Source: Algoriphagus machipongonensis
GTDB taxonomy: Bacteria; Bacteroidota; Bacteroidia; Cytophagales; Cyclobacteriaceae
DNA: 64,000 nucleotides
Direction of reading: 5' to 3'
Assembly: GCF_000166275.1 (NCBI RefSeq)
Contig: NZ_CM001023.1
Coordinates: 4,508,501 to 4,572,500 of the forward strand
Position numbers and translations under genes: made by a program. Under the pieces are notes generated by a model, which had not been told where the DNA came from, made no database searches, and saw only the letters and a program-made list of their open reading frames with translations. Positions 18,058 to 27,338 of the stretch are shown in pieces (the first letter of the stretch is position 1; every line of letters starts with the position of its first letter).

Positions 18058-18155
18058 AAAGTCAATTTAAGCTTCCATAATACTAAATTTAGTTTAGTTA
18101 ATAAACTATTGCCTAGTAGATTACTTATTCCTCTCGCTTACTCATTCTAATCTCT

Positions 18156-18163
18156 TATCTTTG
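18156..18163 (+). promoter_or_regulatory. Putative -7 box of the RluA-type gene
   Basis: TATCTTTG is an exact TAnnTTTG match ending ten bases before the chosen ATG. Transcription would start only a few bases before the start codon, predicting a nearly leaderless mRNA. No clear TTG is found at -33. Confidence 0.5.
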
Positions 18164-18172
18164 TCCCTGATT

Positions 18173-18910
18173 ATGAAAAAGAAGCCTCCATTTTCTGTTG
18201 TCTATGAAGACAACCACCTTTTGATAGTAAATAAAACTGCCGGAGTTTTAGTCCAAGGAGATAAAACCGGAGACAAAACTCTCACGGATTATTGCAAAGA
18301 TTACATTGCAAAAAAATACGATAAACCGGGAGCTGTTTTCCTCCATCCTGTTCATCGTTTAGACAGACCTGTCAGTGGGTTAGTTGCTTTTGCCAGAACG
18401 TCAAAAGGCCTGGAGCGTATGATGGAGCTTTTTAGAAAGCGTGATATCCATAAAGTTTACTGGGCGGTTGTGAAGCGCAAGCCCAAAGAAAAATCAGGTA
18501 AACTGACTCACTGGTTAGTAAAAGATGAGCAAAGAAACGTTGTGACTGCTCATGATCATGAGGTACCAGGATCTCAAAAAGCGGAGCTGAACTACAAAAC
18601 CTTAGGCTTTATGAACGATCATTGGCTTTTGGAAGTAAGACCCATTTCTGGTCGCCCACACCAAATCAGAGTTCAACTGTCTTCCATGGGTTGCCCTATT
18701 CGAGGTGACTTGAAATATGGTTTCGCTAAACCTAACCCTGATGCAAGCATCAACTTACATGCCTTCCATCTCGTGTTTGTACACCCTGTGAAAAAAGAAA
18801 AAATGTATCTCAGAGCGGCCTTACCTGAAGAAGAGTTTTGGGAGCAGTTTTTACAATATGAGTCTGTCAAAGCAAAAGATCAACATCTCGACAATACCTT
18901 TTCCGGATAA
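18173..18910 (+). CDS. RluA-family RNA pseudouridine synthase
   Basis: Converts uridine to pseudouridine in rRNA or tRNA. The catalytic motif HPVHRLDRPVSGLVAFAR contains the essential Asp (HRLD), and RPISGRPHQIRVQLSSMGCPI is the conserved RluA C-terminal block. No S4 domain is present, so it resembles RluC/RluD-like short members; the exact target site cannot be assigned. The reading frame opens at a TTG four codons upstream, but ATG at 18173 is the natural start and the promoter box overlaps that TTG. Length is 245 residues. Confidence 0.93.
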   Translation: MKKKPPFSVVYEDNHLLIVNKTAGVLVQGDKTGDKTLTDYCKDYIAKKYDKPGAVFLHPVHRLDRPVSGLVAFARTSKGLERMMELFRKRDIHKVYWAVVKRKPKEKSGKLTHWLVKDEQRNVVTAHDHEVPGSQKAELNYKTLGFMNDHWLLEVRPISGRPHQIRVQLSSMGCPIRGDLKYGFAKPNPDASINLHAFHLVFVHPVKKEKMYLRAALPEEEFWEQFLQYESVKAKDQHLDNTFSG

Positions 18911-18927
18911 TTAAATCTAACCTTCTT

Positions 18928-19425
18928 ATGAAAAACCTAATTTTAATTCTAGTTGGTGTATTATTCCTGGCCTCTTGCTCTACTGCGCCAAAAGAAAAGA
19001 CTATTTACATTGTAAGACATGGGGAAAAAGTATTGACTGGAGATGATCCTATGTTATCAGAAGTTGGTCAACTTAGGTCACAGAAATTGGCACAAATCCT
19101 ATCAGACAAGGGAATCGAGCATGTTTTCAGCACGAATTACCGAAGAACAAGAGATACCGCCTTACCTACTTCTATGCAAGCTGGTGTGGAAACTCAAATC
19201 TATGACCCAAGAAATCATGATGAATTAGTGGAACAACTGAATTCATTAGATGGAAATATTTTAGTAGTGGGCCATAGCAATACTGTAGGTCAAATTGCTA
19301 ATTACTTTGTTGGAGAAGGTGAAAAATATGGTGATCTATCTGATGATGAGTACAACTTCATCTATATCGTAGACATAAATAAAGATGGCTCTAAAGTGAC
19401 AAGAAAAACTTTTAGAGATTATTAA
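18928..19425 (+). CDS. Histidine phosphatase family lipoprotein (SixA/PGM-like)
   Basis: Exported member of the histidine phosphatase superfamily. The signal peptide ends in the lipobox LFLASC (Cys17). The catalytic motif IVRHGEK follows directly, with the second histidine in VVGHSNTVGQ and FSTNYRRTRDTA supplying the conserved arginines. It is shorter (165 residues) than phosphoglycerate mutases and closer to SixA-type phosphohistidine phosphatases, but its location outside the cytoplasm argues for a phosphomonoesterase or scavenging role. It starts 17 bases after the RluA gene, so may be co-transcribed; its stop codon interleaves with that of glpR on the other strand. Confidence 0.9.
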   Translation: MKNLILILVGVLFLASCSTAPKEKTIYIVRHGEKVLTGDDPMLSEVGQLRSQKLAQILSDKGIEHVFSTNYRRTRDTALPTSMQAGVETQIYDPRNHDELVEQLNSLDGNILVVGHSNTVGQIANYFVGEGEKYGDLSDDEYNFIYIVDINKDGSKVTRKTFRDY

Positions 19426-20183
19426 ACCAAGACCAACTCAATCCCTTTTTCTTCTAGTTTAGACCGATACAGTGCTGGTATCCCTGCGTCTGTGATAATC
19501 ACATCTACATCTTCCAAATCGCAGATTTTCCCAAACCCCTTTTTTCCAAATTTCTTGGAATCTGCCAGTACGATCGTTTTTTGGACATTCTGGATCATTT
19601 GACTATTGAGATGTGCTTCCATCATATTGGAAGTGGTTAAACCGTGCTCCAAACTGATTCCATCCACACTTATAAATAGCTTGCTACAAGCAAAATTTTT
19701 CAGCATTTCCTCAGCATAATGCCCTACAGCCGAACTACTACTTTTTCTCACGACCCCTCCCAACTGTACTAATTCGATCTCCGCAGAATCTATCAAAGCC
19801 AAAGTCACATTCATAGCCGCAGTAAGTACTGTCAAAGGTTTATTCCTCGGAATAGCTTGAGCAAAAGCAACTACGGTAGTACCTGAACCAATTAATATGG
19901 CCTCGTTATCCTCTAAAAAAGCGAGAGCCCTGTCAGCAATTTTATTTTTCTCCTCTACCTGCTCTAACTTCTTCACATTGACCGAACGGTCCGAAACATA
20001 AGGCGAAACTGGAGTAGCGCTACCATGCGAGCGATAAAGCAAACCCTTGTCCTCTAAAAGTTTGAGGTCTTTTCGAATCGTTACCATCGTCACCTCCATA
20101 CTTTTAGAAAGCTCAGAAACTGAAACAAACCCAGCCCTATTCAACTCATCTAAAATGTATTTATGTCTTTCTGCAATGGTCAT
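19422..20183 (-). CDS. glpR: DeoR/GlpR-family transcriptional regulator (probable glycerol regulon repressor)
   Basis: DNA-binding repressor with a sugar-phosphate-sensing domain. The N-terminal helix-turn-helix is VSELSKSMEVTMVTIRKDLKLLEDKGLLYRSHG shortened here to its key parts VSELSKSMEVTMVTIRKDL (about residues 19-37); the effector domain has IGSGTTVVAFAQ and LFISVDGIS with KKFGKKGF near the end. It is divergent from glpD-glpK-glpF with a 125-bp shared control region, so it very likely senses glycerol-3-phosphate and represses that operon. Length 253 is normal. The effector is inferred from context. Confidence 0.9.
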   Translation of the reverse strand: MTIAERHKYILDELNRAGFVSVSELSKSMEVTMVTIRKDLKLLEDKGLLYRSHGSATPVSPYVSDRSVNVKKLEQVEEKNKIADRALAFLEDNEAILIGSGTTVVAFAQAIPRNKPLTVLTAAMNVTLALIDSAEIELVQLGGVVRKSSSSAVGHYAEEMLKNFACSKLFISVDGISLEHGLTTSNMMEAHLNSQMIQNVQKTIVLADSKKFGKKGFGKICDLEDVDVIITDAGIPALYRSKLEEKGIELVLV

Positions 20184-20211
20184 TTTCTTTCTTTTCTAAC
20201 CTAAAACTAAT

Positions 20212-20264
20212 GAAACAATAGGAAAGAATAGCAATTTTTTGAATTTTTACTTTCTTATTGTTTC
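20212..20264. promoter_or_regulatory. glpR-glpD control region: 15-bp inverted repeat, putative GlpR operator
   Basis: GAAACAATAGGAAAG (20212-20226) and CTTTCTTATTGTTTC (20250-20264) are inverted copies with one mismatch, centres 38 bp apart. For glpD a -33 TTG lies inside the right arm (20258-20260) with TACTTTTA (20284-20291, one base off the -7 consensus) 23 bases downstream; for glpR a TAGTTTTA (20202-20209, minus strand) lies beside the left arm with TTG at 20232-20234. The symmetry suggests one regulator controlling both directions. The promoter boxes are imperfect. Confidence 0.5.
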
Positions 20265-20308
20265 TTTTTCTTTCTTTTTCAATTACTTTTAAACCTATAT
20301 AGAAAGAA

Positions 20309-21874
20309 ATGAATAGAGAAGAAAATATAAAGCAAATCCAAGACAGTAAAAAAGTCTGGGATATTGCAGTGATTGGAGGAGGGTCCTCTGGATTAGGAGT
20401 TGCATTAGATGCGGTTTCCAGAGGTTTAGCTGTTGTTTTATTGGAGAAGGCGGATTTTGCCAAGGGCACATCCAGCCGAAGCACCAAACTGGTCCATGGC
20501 GGAGTTCGCTATTTAGCGCAAGGTGATGTAATGCTGGTTCTTGAAGCATTAAAAGAAAGAGGAAAGTTGCTTAAAAATGCCCCTCACCTTGCGCATGACC
20601 AGCCTTTTATTATTCCGATTTATTCTTGGTTTGATCGTGTGAAGTATAGCGTAGGGCTAAAGCTTTACGATTGGATGTCAGGAAAACTGAGCTTAGGAAA
20701 ATCTGAGTTTATCTCCAAAAAAGATACTGTGAAGAGGCTTCCTGCCGTGCTACAGAAGGGACTATTGGGTGGAGTTGTCTATCATGATGGGCAATTTGAT
20801 GATGCCCGACTCGCTTTAGACATTGCCAAAACTGCTGATGAGGCTGGAGCCTGCATTTTGAACTATACAAAAGTCAGCAAGCTTGAGAAAACCGAATCTG
20901 ATAAAATATGTGGACTTGAAGTACAAGACTTATTAAATGGAGAAAAGTATCCCTTGAAGGCCAAAATGGTTGTGAATGCCACGGGTGTTTTTGCGGATAA
21001 AATTCTACAAATGGATAATCCAGGCGCTCCAAAAACCATTCAACCAAGTCAGGGAATCCATTTGGTCATGGACTTGGATTTCTTGGGGGGGGAAGATGCT
21101 TTAATGATTCCCAAAACCCGTGATGGAAGAGTTCTTTTTGCTGTGCCATGGCATGGCAAGTTAGTAGTAGGAACCACTGATACCTTGCGAGAAAAACCAA
21201 AATTAGAGCCTGAAGCCTTGAAAAAGGAAATTGATTTTGTTTTAGAAACTGCCGGAGGCTACCTCACTAAAAAACCTACTCGGGCAGATGTAAAAGCAGT
21301 TTTTGCCGGCTTAAGACCTTTGGCAAGACCAGAGGAAGGAAGCACCAAAACCAAAGAAATTTCGAGGTCTCATAAAGTCATTATTTCTGAAAGTGGCTTG
21401 GTCACTTTGACAGGAGGAAAATGGACTACCTTCAGAAAAATGGGGGAAGACACGGTAGATTATTTTGAACAAATTACCGGAGAAAAACCAGTGCCTAGCA
21501 ATTCATTAGATATGAAAATTCATGGCCACACGGAAAATCTTCCCGAAGGACATTGGCATCTTTACGGCTCAGACGCAAAAGCCATCCAAGACCTCATTTT
21601 GGAGAACCCTTCCCTAGCTGAAAAAATACACCCAGACTTCCCTAATATTACCGCTGAAGTAATTTGGGCAGTAAGAAATGAAATGGCTGTCAAAGTGGAG
21701 GATGTTCTCTCCAGAAGAATTCGTATTTTGATCCTTGATGCTCAAGCTGCCATAGATGCTTCTGAAAAAGTTGCTGTCCTGATGGCCGCGGAACTTCAAA
21801 AAGATGAGAAATGGATCAGCAATGAATTGGCAGATTTCAAAAAAGTAGCATTGAAATACTTGATTAAAAATTAA
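20309..21874 (+). CDS. glpD: Glycerol-3-phosphate dehydrogenase (aerobic, FAD-dependent)
   Basis: Membrane-associated flavoenzyme oxidising glycerol-3-phosphate to dihydroxyacetone phosphate and passing electrons to quinone. The FAD loop is VIGGGSSGLGVALDA (about 22-36), followed by the family motif GTSSRSTKLVHGGVRYL (about 53-69). The substrate part contains VGTTDT and the TLTGGKWTTFRKM motif; the C-terminal cap domain ends the 521-residue protein. It heads the glpD-glpK-glpF operon, with glpK following after 73 bases, and reads divergently from glpR. Confidence 0.96.
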   Translation: MNREENIKQIQDSKKVWDIAVIGGGSSGLGVALDAVSRGLAVVLLEKADFAKGTSSRSTKLVHGGVRYLAQGDVMLVLEALKERGKLLKNAPHLAHDQPFIIPIYSWFDRVKYSVGLKLYDWMSGKLSLGKSEFISKKDTVKRLPAVLQKGLLGGVVYHDGQFDDARLALDIAKTADEAGACILNYTKVSKLEKTESDKICGLEVQDLLNGEKYPLKAKMVVNATGVFADKILQMDNPGAPKTIQPSQGIHLVMDLDFLGGEDALMIPKTRDGRVLFAVPWHGKLVVGTTDTLREKPKLEPEALKKEIDFVLETAGGYLTKKPTRADVKAVFAGLRPLARPEEGSTKTKEISRSHKVIISESGLVTLTGGKWTTFRKMGEDTVDYFEQITGEKPVPSNSLDMKIHGHTENLPEGHWHLYGSDAKAIQDLILENPSLAEKIHPDFPNITAEVIWAVRNEMAVKVEDVLSRRIRILILDAQAAIDASEKVAVLMAAELQKDEKWISNELADFKKVALKYLIKN

Positions 21875-21947
21875 GGAGCCTATGATGAGACAAGAGTCAA
21901 TATTAATTTGATACAGGCGCCCCCATAGTAGGTAAAACAAAAAAAGA

Positions 21948-23450
21948 ATGACCCAAAACAAACCTTACCTGATGGCCTTGGACCAGGGAACAACCAGTTC
22001 AAGAGCGATCATTTTTGACAAAAAAGGGCAGATTGTTTCTGTTGCCCAAAAAGACTTTAAACAATACTTTCCTCATTCAGGCTGGGTGGAACATGATCCA
22101 AGAGAGATCTGGACCAGTCAATCAAACGTCATGATTGAGTCCCTCGTCAACCAAGGGATCAAAGCAAATCAAATAGCAGGAATAGGAATCACCAATCAGA
22201 GAGAAACTACGATCGTCTGGGATCGAAAAACCGGAAAGGCAATCTATAATGCGATAGTTTGGCAGGATCGGCGAACAGCCAATTTCTGCGATCAGCTTAA
22301 AGAGGAAGGACACTCGGAGCTTATTGCATCCAAAACAGGACTTATCATTGATGCTTATTTTTCTGCAACCAAAATTCGATGGATTCTGGATAATGTCGAA
22401 GGGGCAAGAGAAAAAGCTGAAGCGGGAGAGCTTGCTTTTGGAACGGTAGACTCTTGGCTCATCTGGAATTTGACCGGAGGAAAAACACATATTACAGATA
22501 TCACCAATGCGAGTCGCACCATGGTCTACAATATCCATAAGCAGGAATGGGATCAGGAGCTTTTGGATTTGCTGGAAATTCCTAATTCCCTTTTACCCGA
22601 GGTGAAGAGCTGCAGCGAAATTTATTGTGAAACTGCAGGTGATGTTTTAAGCACCAAAATCCCTATTGCCGGTATAGCCGGAGATCAACAGGCTGCACTT
22701 TTCGGTCAACTTTGCACCCAACCAGGAATGGCAAAAACCACTTATGGGACGGGGTGCTTCTTAGTAATGAACACAGGAAAAGAAGCGGTGAGATCTAAAA
22801 ATCAATTGTTGACCACCGTGGCTTGGAAAATAGGTGATGAAATCAATTATGCATTGGAAGGTTCAGTCTTCATCGGAGGAGCTGCCATTCAGTGGCTTCG
22901 CGATGGCATTGAGATTGTAAAACATGCCAAAGATTCTGAGAAACTGGCGACAAGCCTTGATGATAATGACGGAGTTTACTTTGTTCCGGCGCTTACAGGA
23001 CTAGGAGCTCCACATTGGGACCAAAATGCTAGAGGAGCATTTTTTGGAATTTCCAGAGGAACCACCACTGCTCATATGACTCGAGCGGCATTGGAAGCTA
23101 TTGCTTACCAAGTTCATGATGTGCTAAAAGCAATGGAAAAAGATTCTCAAAAAGCGACCCAAGAACTGAGAGTAGATGGCGGAGCCACTGCCAATAATTT
23201 CTTAATGCAATTTCAAGCTGACTTATTAGATTGTGAAATTAAAAGGCCAAAAATCATAGAAACCACTGCTATTGGAGCTGCCTTTCTTGCAGGTTTGGCT
23301 GTGGGCTTTTGGAAAAATCAGGAAGAGATTCAATCTCTTTGGGAATCTGATAGGAATTTTCAGCCAGACATGGACAGCCAAAAACGAGAAAAATTGCTTC
23401 ATTTTTGGCATAAAGCTGTTGAACGATCTAAAAACTGGATAGAATCATGA
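21948..23450 (+). CDS. glpK: Glycerol kinase
   Basis: Cytoplasmic FGGY-family kinase phosphorylating glycerol to sn-glycerol-3-phosphate with ATP. It opens with [17 protein letters not shown], the classic phosphate-1 motif; [13 protein letters not shown] and VWQDRRT are substrate-binding blocks; [14 protein letters not shown] and [17 protein letters not shown] complete the ATPase fold. Length 500 matches E. coli GlpK. The stop overlaps the glpF ATG in an ATGA junction. It works between the facilitator GlpF and the dehydrogenase GlpD in the same operon. Confidence 0.98.
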   Translation: MTQNKPYLMALDQGTTSSRAIIFDKKGQIVSVAQKDFKQYFPHSGWVEHDPREIWTSQSNVMIESLVNQGIKANQIAGIGITNQRETTIVWDRKTGKAIYNAIVWQDRRTANFCDQLKEEGHSELIASKTGLIIDAYFSATKIRWILDNVEGAREKAEAGELAFGTVDSWLIWNLTGGKTHITDITNASRTMVYNIHKQEWDQELLDLLEIPNSLLPEVKSCSEIYCETAGDVLSTKIPIAGIAGDQQAALFGQLCTQPGMAKTTYGTGCFLVMNTGKEAVRSKNQLLTTVAWKIGDEINYALEGSVFIGGAAIQWLRDGIEIVKHAKDSEKLATSLDDNDGVYFVPALTGLGAPHWDQNARGAFFGISRGTTTAHMTRAALEAIAYQVHDVLKAMEKDSQKATQELRVDGGATANNFLMQFQADLLDCEIKRPKIIETTAIGAAFLAGLAVGFWKNQEEIQSLWESDRNFQPDMDSQKREKLLHFWHKAVERSKNWIES

Positions 23451-24181
23451 ACCCATATGTAGCGGAAATTATTGGAACTGGACTTCTCTTGTTATTGGGT
23501 TCCGGTGTGGTAGCAAACATGCTGCTTCCTAAGACTAAAGGTCATGGAGGAGGAATCATGGAAATCAGTACGGCTTGGGCCCTAGCAGTCTTTGTAGGAG
23601 TTGTCGTTGCCGGTCCTTACAGTGGTGCACATTTAAACCCTGCCGTTACGGTAGGTTTAGCCATTGCAGGAAAATTCGATTGGGCCTTGGTTCCAGGATA
23701 TATCGGAGCCGAAGTTTTAGGTGCCATGATAGGAGTAGGAATTGCCTGGCTTTTTTATAAAGACCATTATGATGCTTCAGATGATCCGGATTTAAAAGCC
23801 GCACCATTTGGCACTTCACCTGCAATAAGAAACCTTCCATTAAACTTCTTTTCGGAACTCGTTGGCACCTTTGTATTGATTATCGTTATCCTCTACAATG
23901 CAGGAGTGAAAATCGAAGATGCCGACCAAACCCCCATTGGGATGGGTTCACTTGGAGCAATTCCAGTAGCATTTTTGGTTTGGGTGATCGGTTTAGCTCT
24001 AGGAGGAACGACCGGCTATGCCATTAATCCTGCCAGAGATTTTGGTCCAAGATTAATGCATTCGATATTACCAATCAAAGGAAAGGGAAGTTCTGACTGG
24101 GGATATGCCTGGGTGCCAATTTTAGGACCTATTGCCGGTGCTGCTGTGGCAGCGGGTATTTACCTTTTGGCAGGAGCATAA
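23447..24181 (+). CDS. glpF: Glycerol uptake facilitator (MIP family aquaglyceroporin)
   Basis: Six-helix channel of the inner membrane admitting glycerol by facilitated diffusion. Both NPA boxes are present: [14 protein letters not shown] in the first half and [13 protein letters not shown] in the second. The Asp after the second NPA-R (NPARD) is the mark of glycerol facilitators rather than water-only aquaporins. Length 244 is normal. It is the last gene of the glp operon and is followed within a few bases by a strong terminator. Confidence 0.96.
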   Translation: MNPYVAEIIGTGLLLLLGSGVVANMLLPKTKGHGGGIMEISTAWALAVFVGVVVAGPYSGAHLNPAVTVGLAIAGKFDWALVPGYIGAEVLGAMIGVGIAWLFYKDHYDASDDPDLKAAPFGTSPAIRNLPLNFFSELVGTFVLIIVILYNAGVKIEDADQTPIGMGSLGAIPVAFLVWVIGLALGGTTGYAINPARDFGPRLMHSILPIKGKGSSDWGYAWVPILGPIAGAAVAAGIYLLAGA

Positions 24182-24183
24182 AA

Positions 24184-24216
24184 AAAAGCCTGAAAAATCT
24201 AAATTTTCAGGCTTTT
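24184..24216. terminator. Bidirectional terminator between glpF and the acyl-CoA dehydrogenase gene
   Basis: Perfect 13-bp arms AAAAGCCTGAAAA and TTTTCAGGCTTTT around a 7-base loop, A-rich upstream and T-rich downstream. It ends the glpD-glpK-glpF operon on the plus strand and can also serve the convergent acyl-CoA dehydrogenase gene. Confidence 0.9.
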
Positions 24217-24239
24217 GCTTCTTTAATACTATATCTGAT

Positions 24240-25379
24240 TTACTTCAAAACTTCTCTGGCGATAACTAATTTCTGGATTTCTGAAGTCCCTTCCCCTATT
24301 GTGCAAAGTTTGGAATCACGGTAATACTTTTCTACGGGATAATCTTTTGTAAAGCCATAACCACCAAAAATCTGAACTGCTTCATTTGAAACGGAAACGC
24401 AGACCTCAGAAGCATAGTATTTGGCTTGGGCAGAAGCCAAAGTCACTTTTTCACCCCTGTTTTTCATATCAGAAGCTTTCATAATCAACAGTTTGGCCGC
24501 TTCAACTTGAGTAGCCATATCTGCTAACTTAAACGAAATACCCTGAAATCTACTGATAGGCTTTCCGAATTGCTCTCTTTCTTTTGAGTACTGAATAGAA
24601 GCCTCCAATGCTCCCTCAGCAATCCCTAGTGACAAAGCAGCGATGGAAATCCTTCCACCATCCAAAACTTTCATCGACTGAATAAAGCCATCTCCAACAT
24701 TTCCTAGTACTTGAGACTCATGAATTTTACAATCTTCAAAAATCATTTCGGCAGTTTCAGATGCTCTCATCCCCAGCTTATCTTCCTTCCTGCCTCCTTT
24801 GAACCCTGGTGTACCTCGCTCCACAATGAAAGCGGTCATTCCGTGTGAATCTCCAACCTCTCCTGTTCTTGCTATCACCACAGCCAAATCCCCCGAAACA
24901 CCATGAGTAATGAAATTTTTTGCTCCATTTAAGATCCAGTAATCACCATCTTTTACAGCAACAGTTTTCATATTTCCAGCATCTGACCCCGTATTTGGTT
25001 CGGTTAGTCCCCATGCGCCAAGCAATTCACAAGTTGCTAATTTTGGAAGGTATTTTTGTTTTTGCTCCTCCGATCCAAACAGAAGAATATGTCCTGTACA
25101 AAGAGAATTATGAGCCGCTAATGACAGCCCAATAGAAGGATCCAATTTAGTTACTTCCACAATGGCCGTCACATATTCATCATAACCAAATCCTGCTCCT
25201 CCGAAATCGGTAGGAACCAAAACTCCCATGAGACCAAGCTCACCAAGTTTCTTGAATAAATCCTTTGGAAAAAATTGAGTATCATCCCACTCCTTGCGAA
25301 AAGGGGTAATTTCTTTAGCACCAAAATCACGAATCATATCCGCAATCATTCGCTGGTTTTCGCTTTCATTAAAATTCAT
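24240..25379 (-). CDS. Acyl-CoA dehydrogenase
   Basis: FAD-dependent dehydrogenase introducing the alpha-beta double bond in acyl-CoA, for fatty-acid or branched-chain amino-acid breakdown. Blocks seen are LGAWGLTEPNTGSDAGNMKT, WILNGAKNFITHG (FAD and substrate binding), EREQFGKPISRFQ and the C-terminal KLCTIGEGTSEIQKLVIAR, where the Glu of GEGTSE is the catalytic base position used by short- and medium-chain members. Length 379 is standard. It stands alone as a minus-strand gene; chain-length preference cannot be told. Confidence 0.96.
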   Translation of the reverse strand: MNFNESENQRMIADMIRDFGAKEITPFRKEWDDTQFFPKDLFKKLGELGLMGVLVPTDFGGAGFGYDEYVTAIVEVTKLDPSIGLSLAAHNSLCTGHILLFGSEEQKQKYLPKLATCELLGAWGLTEPNTGSDAGNMKTVAVKDGDYWILNGAKNFITHGVSGDLAVVIARTGEVGDSHGMTAFIVERGTPGFKGGRKEDKLGMRASETAEMIFEDCKIHESQVLGNVGDGFIQSMKVLDGGRISIAALSLGIAEGALEASIQYSKEREQFGKPISRFQGISFKLADMATQVEAAKLLIMKASDMKNRGEKVTLASAQAKYYASEVCVSVSNEAVQIFGGYGFTKDYPVEKYYRDSKLCTIGEGTSEIQKLVIAREVLK

Positions 25380-25875
25380 AGAAATGTTACTTGGGTTTAT
25401 ATATCATTTAACCCTAAGATTCAGAATAAGTTTGGATTCCACAAATCAGTATCAACCGCATAAAATTTGCATTCAATTCATTTATTCATGCTATTGATTC
25501 ATTCTTCTCACCACAAACCTCATATTTAGGGAGTTACAGATGAATTAACCATCTAATATTTCTTTTCATAAATAAAAAATAAATGATTTATCAGCCTCCA
25601 AATCAATAATTTACGACCCAAAAGGCACTCAATGGATCAAATCTCTTATTTTTTCTAAAAAATTGATACAAAAGATTTTTTTGGCCAAGACAAGTCTTAT
25701 GTTTCGGAAAAGCATTTTAAATAGCCTCTATTCTAATTAAATCTGAACCTATAACTTTAGAGAATTGAGAGTAGTATTCAATTGATCCAGAAAACATGGG
25801 TGGAAAAAATACCTGAATCTTCATTGAATAAACCAACAGAATAATACACCCTTGGGTTAGAAAAATAAACCAATT
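25380..25875. other. 496-bp intergenic region between divergent genes
   Basis: AT-rich, no convincing coding sequence. Visible structure is limited to short palindromes: AAGACAAGTCTT at 25687-25698 and a 6-bp inverted pair AATTGA/TCAATT at 25764-25783. TAACTTTA at 25750-25757 is one base off the -7 consensus and may belong to the hydrolase gene, but it lies about 120 bases before the ATG. I see nothing else. Confidence 0.4.
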
Positions 25876-27267
25876 ATGAAAAAAATAGCACTTTTATTGT
25901 CAACAATATTGGCACTTCATTTTACTCAGGCACAGGATATTTCTGGGCAATGGAAGGGAGTTCTTAAAGTTCAAGGAGTCCAATTACCCTTGGTTTTCAA
26001 TATTGAAAAAACTGATTCCGGTTATAAATCAACCATGGACAGTCCTCAACAAGGAGCTTTTGGAATTCCAGCTACTTCAACCAACTTTGAAAATAGCACG
26101 CTGACGATTCAGATAACCAATGCCCGAATTAAGTATGAAGGCACTTTAGGGGAAGATGAAGTTGTCATTGGAGTCTTTGATCAAGGTGGTCAAACCTATC
26201 CTATGAATCTCAAAAAGAACACGGAAGGATCGGATAAGCCTACTAGACCTCAGGAACCAAGCAAGCCTTATCCTTACCTATCTGAAGACATTACTTTTGA
26301 GAATTCAAGTGCAGGAATAGACTTAGCAGGAACTTTGACTATGCCTTCTACTGGAGAAGCTTTTCCAGCAGTAGTCCTCATTTCCGGGAGCGGCCCTCAA
26401 GACCGAAATGAGGAATTGATGGGGCATAAGCCATTTTTAGTACTCTCGGATTTTTTAACGAAAAATGGAATCGCAGTATTAAGATTTGACGATAGAGGTA
26501 CTGGTAAGTCCACAGGTGATTTCAGTGCTGCAATTACCCAGGACTTTGCTACAGATGTCGAAGCAGCAGTCAACTATTTAAAAACTAGATCAGAAATTAA
26601 TGCTGACAAGATCGGCTTGATTGGTCATAGCGAGGGAGGAATGATTGCTCCCATAGTTGCTGTGAATACTGATGACGTTGATTTTATAGTGCTTCTGGCT
26701 GGCACAGGAATCCCAGGAGACCAATTACTGCTCTTGCAGCAACGTTTGCTTGGTAAAGCTTCTGGCATGTCTGATAGCCAATTAGAAGAAAATGATGTCA
26801 TCAGCAAAAAAGCCTTCGAAATAGTTAAAACATCAGAAAACCCAAAAAGGGATCTTACAGATCTTATGATAGATGTTTTCAGAAATCTTCCCCAAGACAA
26901 AATCCCTCAAGGCATGACAGAAGCTGACTTCGTCAATGCTCAGGTCAATCAAATGAGCAATCCCTGGATGATGAATTTCATTCAATACGACCCAGCCCCT
27001 ACACTTCAAAAAGTAAGCTGCCCTGTGTTGGCAATCAATGGATCTAAAGACCTTCAAGTAGCTCCAAAAGAAAATCTGGAAGCAATAGAAAGTGCAGTTT
27101 TAGCTGGTGGAAATAAAGAGATTACGATCAAAGAATTACCAGGTCTAAACCACCTTTTCCAAGAGAGCACAACTGGAGCTCCAAGTGAATACGGAGCCAT
27201 TGAACAAACAATTTCTCCTATTGCTTTGGATGAAATTTTAAACTGGATCCAAAAGCAAGTCAATTAA
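25876..27267 (+). CDS. Secreted alpha/beta hydrolase (S9/dienelactone-hydrolase-like)
   Basis: Exported serine hydrolase. A signal peptide ends at about residue 19 (FTQAQ). The N-terminal part (20-120) is a beta-rich accessory domain of the type found before such hydrolases in Bacteroidota. The catalytic domain starts around residue 145 with AGTLTMPSTGEAFPAVVLISGSGPQDR cut short here to LISGSGPQDRNE; the nucleophile elbow is GHSEGG (about 248-253); the acid is probably in NGSKDLQV and the base in GLNHLFQ. Length 463. Substrate unknown; acyl esters or peptides are possible. Single gene with its own terminator. Confidence 0.9.
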   Translation: MKKIALLLSTILALHFTQAQDISGQWKGVLKVQGVQLPLVFNIEKTDSGYKSTMDSPQQGAFGIPATSTNFENSTLTIQITNARIKYEGTLGEDEVVIGVFDQGGQTYPMNLKKNTEGSDKPTRPQEPSKPYPYLSEDITFENSSAGIDLAGTLTMPSTGEAFPAVVLISGSGPQDRNEELMGHKPFLVLSDFLTKNGIAVLRFDDRGTGKSTGDFSAAITQDFATDVEAAVNYLKTRSEINADKIGLIGHSEGGMIAPIVAVNTDDVDFIVLLAGTGIPGDQLLLLQQRLLGKASGMSDSQLEENDVISKKAFEIVKTSENPKRDLTDLMIDVFRNLPQDKIPQGMTEADFVNAQVNQMSNPWMMNFIQYDPAPTLQKVSCPVLAINGSKDLQVAPKENLEAIESAVLAGGNKEITIKELPGLNHLFQESTTGAPSEYGAIEQTISPIALDEILNWIQKQVN

Positions 27268-27282
27268 ATTTTATAGATCAAC

Positions 27283-27318
27283 AAAAAAAATAGTCCAGAA
27301 ATCTGGACTATTTTTTTT
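27283..27318. terminator. Bidirectional terminator between two convergent genes
   Basis: Perfect arms with core TAGTCCAGA and TCTGGACTA separated by AA, flanked by eight A residues on the left and eight T residues on the right, so it works on both strands. It lies 15 bases past the hydrolase stop and 20 bases beyond the end of the BNR-repeat gene. Confidence 0.92.
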
Positions 27319-27338
27319 GATTTTCTTAAAAGGAAAAA

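Noticed and set aside
18161..18172. TTG start for the RluA gene
   Set aside because: It overlaps the -7 box TATCTTTG and adds no conserved sequence; ATG at 18173 is better.
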